Below are positions 61,451 to 64,000 of a DNA stretch of 64,000 nt, piece by piece. The position numbers were made by a program, and so were the translations under genes. Under the pieces are notes generated by a model. It was not told the origin of the DNA, ran no database searches, and saw nothing but the letters and a program-made list of their open reading frames with translations. The stretch spans positions 124,001 through 188,000 of the forward strand of contig CAIJMI010000005.1 in assembly GCA_903821745.1 (NCBI GenBank). Reading direction: 5' to 3'. Numbering within the stretch: the stretch's first letter is position 1; each line of letters starts with the position of its first letter. This stretch comes from Candidatus Gottesmanbacteria bacterium (GTDB taxonomy: Bacteria; Patescibacteria; Microgenomatia; UBA10105; UBA927).

Positions 61451-62173
61451 TTACCCGACAAACGGAATAATACTATTCATATCATCTGGTATTGGAGCAT
61501 CTATTGCAAGTTCTTTTCCTGTTTGTGGATGTTGAAGTACCATCTTCCATGCATGAAGCATGACGCGTGGTGCCCATTCCCGATCATCCCGGCTGGTTTT
61601 TCTCCCTGCATACAAATAATCACCAAGCAGTGGATGATTAATATATTTCATATGAACCCGAATCTGATGCGTTCTTCCCGTTTCTGGATATAGCGAAACG
61701 AGTGTTAATTTTTCACCTTCTTTTTCAATGGTTTTAACCACTGCATATTTCGTGACAGAGTCTTTGCCTCCTGGCCCAATACCGAACCGTTCCTTGTTCC
61801 AAGGAAGTCGACCAACAGGCGCCCGTACTTCTCCTTCTTTTGGCACGAGTTCCCCATGGACAATTGCAAGATAGGTTTTTTTAATGATATGTTCTTTAAA
61901 CTGCCGTTGAAGTTCAATAAAACTAATAATGGTTTTTGCGATAAGAAGAATCCCGGATGTTTCCTTATCAATCCGGTGCACTACCCCTGACCGATCAACA
62001 AATGCAGATTGTTCTGGTGTTTCCCCCTGCTGGTGAACAAATATTGGATACTGTTGTTCCATCCAGTCCTGAATGGTTTCCCCTTTTACAGATTCTGCAC
62101 GGTTAACCACAACACCAACGGGTTTATTTATCGCAAGAAACGATTCGTCTTCAAAAAGAATGGAAATATCCAT
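61451..62173 (-). CDS. RluD-type 23S rRNA pseudouridine synthase without S4 domain
   Basis: A 240-aa RluA-family enzyme with the catalytic Asp in VHRIDKETSGILLIAKT, and FLAINKPVGVVVNRAES and ETGRTHQIRVHMKYINHPLLGD. It lacks the N-terminal S4 domain of typical RluD (~320 aa). I placed the start at 62173, where the family-like sequence begins, 5 bp after the upstream stop. Confidence 0.92.
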   Translation of the reverse strand: MDISILFEDESFLAINKPVGVVVNRAESVKGETIQDWMEQQYPIFVHQQGETPEQSAFVDRSGVVHRIDKETSGILLIAKTIISFIELQRQFKEHIIKKTYLAIVHGELVPKEGEVRAPVGRLPWNKERFGIGPGGKDSVTKYAVVKTIEKEGEKLTLVSLYPETGRTHQIRVHMKYINHPLLGDYLYAGRKTSRDDREWAPRVMLHAWKMVLQHPQTGKELAIDAPIPDDMNSIIPFVG

Positions 62174-62178
62174 ACAAT

Positions 62179-62541
62179 TTACTTCTTCTTTTTTGCTTCG
62201 CAGGAAAGACAAAGCGTTGCCATGGGAAGGACACTCAACCGTTCCGTATCAATCATCTGTCCGCAATCACTGCAAAAACCATACGTTCCTGCATCAATAC
62301 GGGCAAGTGCGTCATTTGTGGTTTCTAATTTTTCTTTCAATTCATCAACCATTGCTGAAACACGATCATGATTGGATTCTTCACTTGCGTCAGTATCTGA
62401 TGCGGCGTTGTCGTTCGCTCGATCCATATCAGTAAACGGATCCTGTTTTTGCAATTCCGCAATACGCGTCATGAGCGTTTGTTTTTCTGCTACAATATGT
62501 GTTTTAATTTCCTTGAGTATTTCGTTTGGAAAACTTTGCAT
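62179..62541 (-). CDS. TraR/DksA-family zinc-finger protein
   Basis: A 120-aa protein with an N-terminal coiled coil (about 1-75) and a C-terminal zinc finger, YGFCSDCGQMIDTERLSVLP, then LCLSC. It may bind RNA polymerase in the secondary channel like DksA. AGGAGG precedes ATG 62541. It overlaps the Lgt-like gene by 38 bp. Confidence 0.87.
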   Translation of the reverse strand: MQSFPNEILKEIKTHIVAEKQTLMTRIAELQKQDPFTDMDRANDNAASDTDASEESNHDRVSAMVDELKEKLETTNDALARIDAGTYGFCSDCGQMIDTERLSVLPMATLCLSCEAKKKK

Positions 62542-63349
62542 ATATACCTCCTATACTTTTTTTTGCTTGTACCAAAATCCCGCTTCCTACTGTTACAATT
62601 CGCTCCTTCCCGCCTCCGCGAACGTAAAAAGCGCCGAGTGATTGTCCGAAAATTCCGACCAAGACCCATTGATTGGCGCTTAGGTGTCCCCAGTATACCG
62701 TATGTTCCCCAAAGAACTCAACTGCAAATGCGGAGAGGGAAAACAAAATAAAAAACCACATCGCAATACTGCCATCCTGCCAGGCATGTTTTTTTGCAGC
62801 GCGCTTCACCAGAACAAGAATACCAATAATACCAATCATGGCAAGTAAACTATACAGTTGTATCGGATGCCGCCTCCCAAGAAACCCACCATAGAAAACT
62901 GCCCATTTGACCGCAGCAACTTTTCCAACAATTGACCCATCAAGAAATCCTCCGATAAGTCCAACAACATACGCCCACATAAACGAAAGAGAAAATGCAT
63001 CAAGTATATGGGCAACACGAATTTTGTGCTTCATAGCAAAAAAGACGAGCATCACCACCGCACCAAGGAGAGCTCCATAAAGGGATAATCCCGGTTGTAC
63101 CCACAGCGCGACTACTCGAAGCCAGTTTGCAAAAAATAAGGACACATGACTGATCACAAACCCAAAACGAGCAACGACAAGTGCCACAAGCGTTGTTGCA
63201 AACATCGCATCAAAGGTCTGTTCATCATGTATAGCCAGAGATCGAAGATGTCGCCAAAAGGTAAATGACCAGATAATCCAAGCAAAAATCAAAAAAATAC
63301 TAAAACTATACAAGTGAAATGAACCGATTGAAAAAAGTATTGGCATCAT
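62504..63349 (-). CDS. Lgt-family membrane protein with lost catalytic residues
   Basis: A 281-aa protein with about seven membrane helices and the Lgt scaffold: PGLSLYGALLGAVVML, GLIGGFLDGSIVGK and HPIQLYSLLAMIG. Judged by eye against E. coli Lgt, key positions are changed: His103 is Tyr (SLYG), and in the GRxGNFxNxE signature R143, N146 and E151 are replaced (GLIGGFLDGS). It may not be a lipoprotein diacylglyceryl transferase. ATG 63349 fits the -10 eight bases upstream; the longer reading overlaps the divergent gene. Confidence 0.75.
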   Translation of the reverse strand: MMPILFSIGSFHLYSFSIFLIFAWIIWSFTFWRHLRSLAIHDEQTFDAMFATTLVALVVARFGFVISHVSLFFANWLRVVALWVQPGLSLYGALLGAVVMLVFFAMKHKIRVAHILDAFSLSFMWAYVVGLIGGFLDGSIVGKVAAVKWAVFYGGFLGRRHPIQLYSLLAMIGIIGILVLVKRAAKKHAWQDGSIAMWFFILFSLSAFAVEFFGEHTVYWGHLSANQWVLVGIFGQSLGAFYVRGGGKERIVTVGSGILVQAKKSIGGIYAKFSKRNTQGN

Positions 63350-63357
63350 ACATAAAA

Positions 63358-63363
63358 AGTATA
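63358..63363 (-). promoter_or_regulatory. -10 element of the Lgt-like gene (leaderless)
   Basis: TATACT on the minus strand (63363-63358), 8 nt before ATG 63349. The -35 is weak (TGGAAG at an 18-bp spacer). Confidence 0.45.
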
Positions 63364-63421
63364 CCCCACATGGTGCAGTTGCTTCCAGTAGGCAGTTTGC
63401 CATACAATAAGAGAACATATG

Positions 63422-63892
63422 ATGGCTACCGCTCACACCTTGGTTGCAGGCGCAATCGCTGCAAAAGTCGGAAATCCCAGCCTCGCCCTGCCACTCGCCC
63501 TCACCTCGCATTTTATCCTTGATAGCATTCCACACTGGGATTTTGGAACCAGTTGGCGAAAACGAACGAAATTTGCAACGGGCGCATTTGCAATAGTCGA
63601 TACCGTCATCGGCATTTCCCTTACCTGGTTTATGTTTGCACCCAAAGTTACCCCACTACTTCTTGCGAGCTGTTTGATGCTTTCCGTTATACCAGATTGG
63701 ATGGAAGCGCCTTGGTATATCTTTTTTGCAGATCCGAAACACAAAGGACCCAAAAAAAACGCGGGTCTGTTTGAAAAAGTATTTTACGGAGTCTACAAAT
63801 GTACAAATAAAGCACATACAAAAGCACCATTTCCTTGGGGACTTATCTCACAAATTGCAACCGTTACATTTTTTTTGCTTGTGCTTCAATAA
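63422..63892 (+). CDS. YdjM/DUF457-like membrane protein (metal-dependent hydrolase-like)
   Basis: A 156-aa protein with about four membrane helices. Family-like residues: MATAHTLVAGAIAAKVG (first His), LTSHFILDSIPHWD (HxxxDxxPHxD) and SVIPDWMEAPWY. Such integral membrane proteins keep a set of His/Asp residues resembling a metal site; activity is unproven. The second Met (63422) gives the MATAH start. It overlaps convergent pepA by 29 bp. Confidence 0.72.
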   Translation: MATAHTLVAGAIAAKVGNPSLALPLALTSHFILDSIPHWDFGTSWRKRTKFATGAFAIVDTVIGISLTWFMFAPKVTPLLLASCLMLSVIPDWMEAPWYIFFADPKHKGPKKNAGLFEKVFYGVYKCTNKAHTKAPFPWGLISQIATVTFFLLVLQ

Positions 63893-64000
63893 AGGATAAG
63901 ATTGTCCGAACACCAAATCCTGTGCCACCATACCGTGTCAATGCTGTTTCTTTTTCCGCAAATGCTGGTCCTGCAATATCAATATGTGCCCATGGCATAT
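63864..64000 (-). CDS. pepA: Leucyl aminopeptidase (M17), C-terminal end (partial)
   Basis: The last 45 codons are visible: PWAHIDIAGPAFAEKETALT, then RYGGTGFGVRTILSFIEAQAKKM and stop. PWAHxDIAGPAF...GxTGFGVRTL is the conserved C-terminus of M17 cytosol aminopeptidases. The catalytic part lies beyond the window edge. Confidence 0.88.
   Translation of the reverse strand, partial: MPWAHIDIAGPAFAEKETALTRYGGTGFGVRTILSFIEAQAKKM

Noticed and set aside
1..64000. TGA recoded as glycine (as in Gracilibacteria)
   Set aside because: TGA ends nusB, rpsP and the 47-aa ORF at exact operon overlaps, and genes read through without internal TGA.

Overview
The window reads as a compact chromosome segment from a Candidate Phyla Radiation (Patescibacteria) bacterium, most likely Microgenomates-like. 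The reasons are: genes packed with 4-30 bp overlaps; several housekeeping proteins lacking accessory domains (trigger factor without PPIase, PheT without the B2 tRNA-binding domain, ThrRS without TGS, delta-prime without a Walker A motif); a monoderm-like envelope toolkit (sortase and LPXTG-type protein, class A PBP, secretin-free type IV pilus); and many promoters placed so that transcripts begin at or next to the start codon. TGA is used as a stop (nusB, rpsP, the 47-aa ORF), so the code is standard. The phylum call is inference from gene content.

Layout. 1-1.6 kb: end of fhs, then folD, a membrane protein and tRNA-Arg/tRNA-Lys. 1.7-6.8 kb: two paralogous lysozyme-fold exported proteins, tRNA-Leu, small exported or membrane proteins, a minimal trigger factor and tRNA-Val. 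7.0-13.4 kb: a cell-surface cassette with a 1240-aa LPSTG protein, a second exported anchored protein, a sortase, a methyltransferase and a PH-domain membrane protein. 13.4-28.2 kb: translation core (thrS with a structured leader, infC-rpmI-rplT, pheS-pheT, tyrS, rpmF-nusB-rnc, rpsP-khpA-trmD) with mrcA and recG. 28.2-41.2 kb, minus strand: a complete type IV pilus operon (pilB, pilT, pilC, major pilin, a DUF2723-like membrane glycosyltransferase, pilD, six minor pilin-like genes, pilM/N/O). 41.3-50.8 kb: holB-like, gyrB, H+-pyrophosphatase, gyrA, EamA transporter, SIMPL protein. 50.9-53.5 kb: a C39-like peptidase facing an ATP-grasp ligase and a tyrosine recombinase. 55.0-64 kb, mostly minus strand: membrane protein, YebC, TPR protein, LytR_C protein, tgt, CPA2 antiporter, RluD-type synthase, DksA-like protein, an aberrant Lgt-family protein and the end of a leucyl aminopeptidase.

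The most unusual element is the only long gene-free stretch, 53484-55025, directly upstream of the tyrosine recombinase gene. It carries six gapless imperfect 43-nt repeats. Their starts alternate between ~78 and ~104 bp apart, so the array is a ~181-bp higher-order repeat made of two subunits. Each 43-mer has an 8-bp dyad around a 6-bp centre, the geometry of a tyrosine-recombinase core site, followed by a conserved third box. A perfect DnaA-box sequence lies at its distal edge. Plus-strand genes run into this zone from the left and minus-strand genes from the right, as expected near a replication terminus. I could not match the region to a known RNA, integron or CRISPR.
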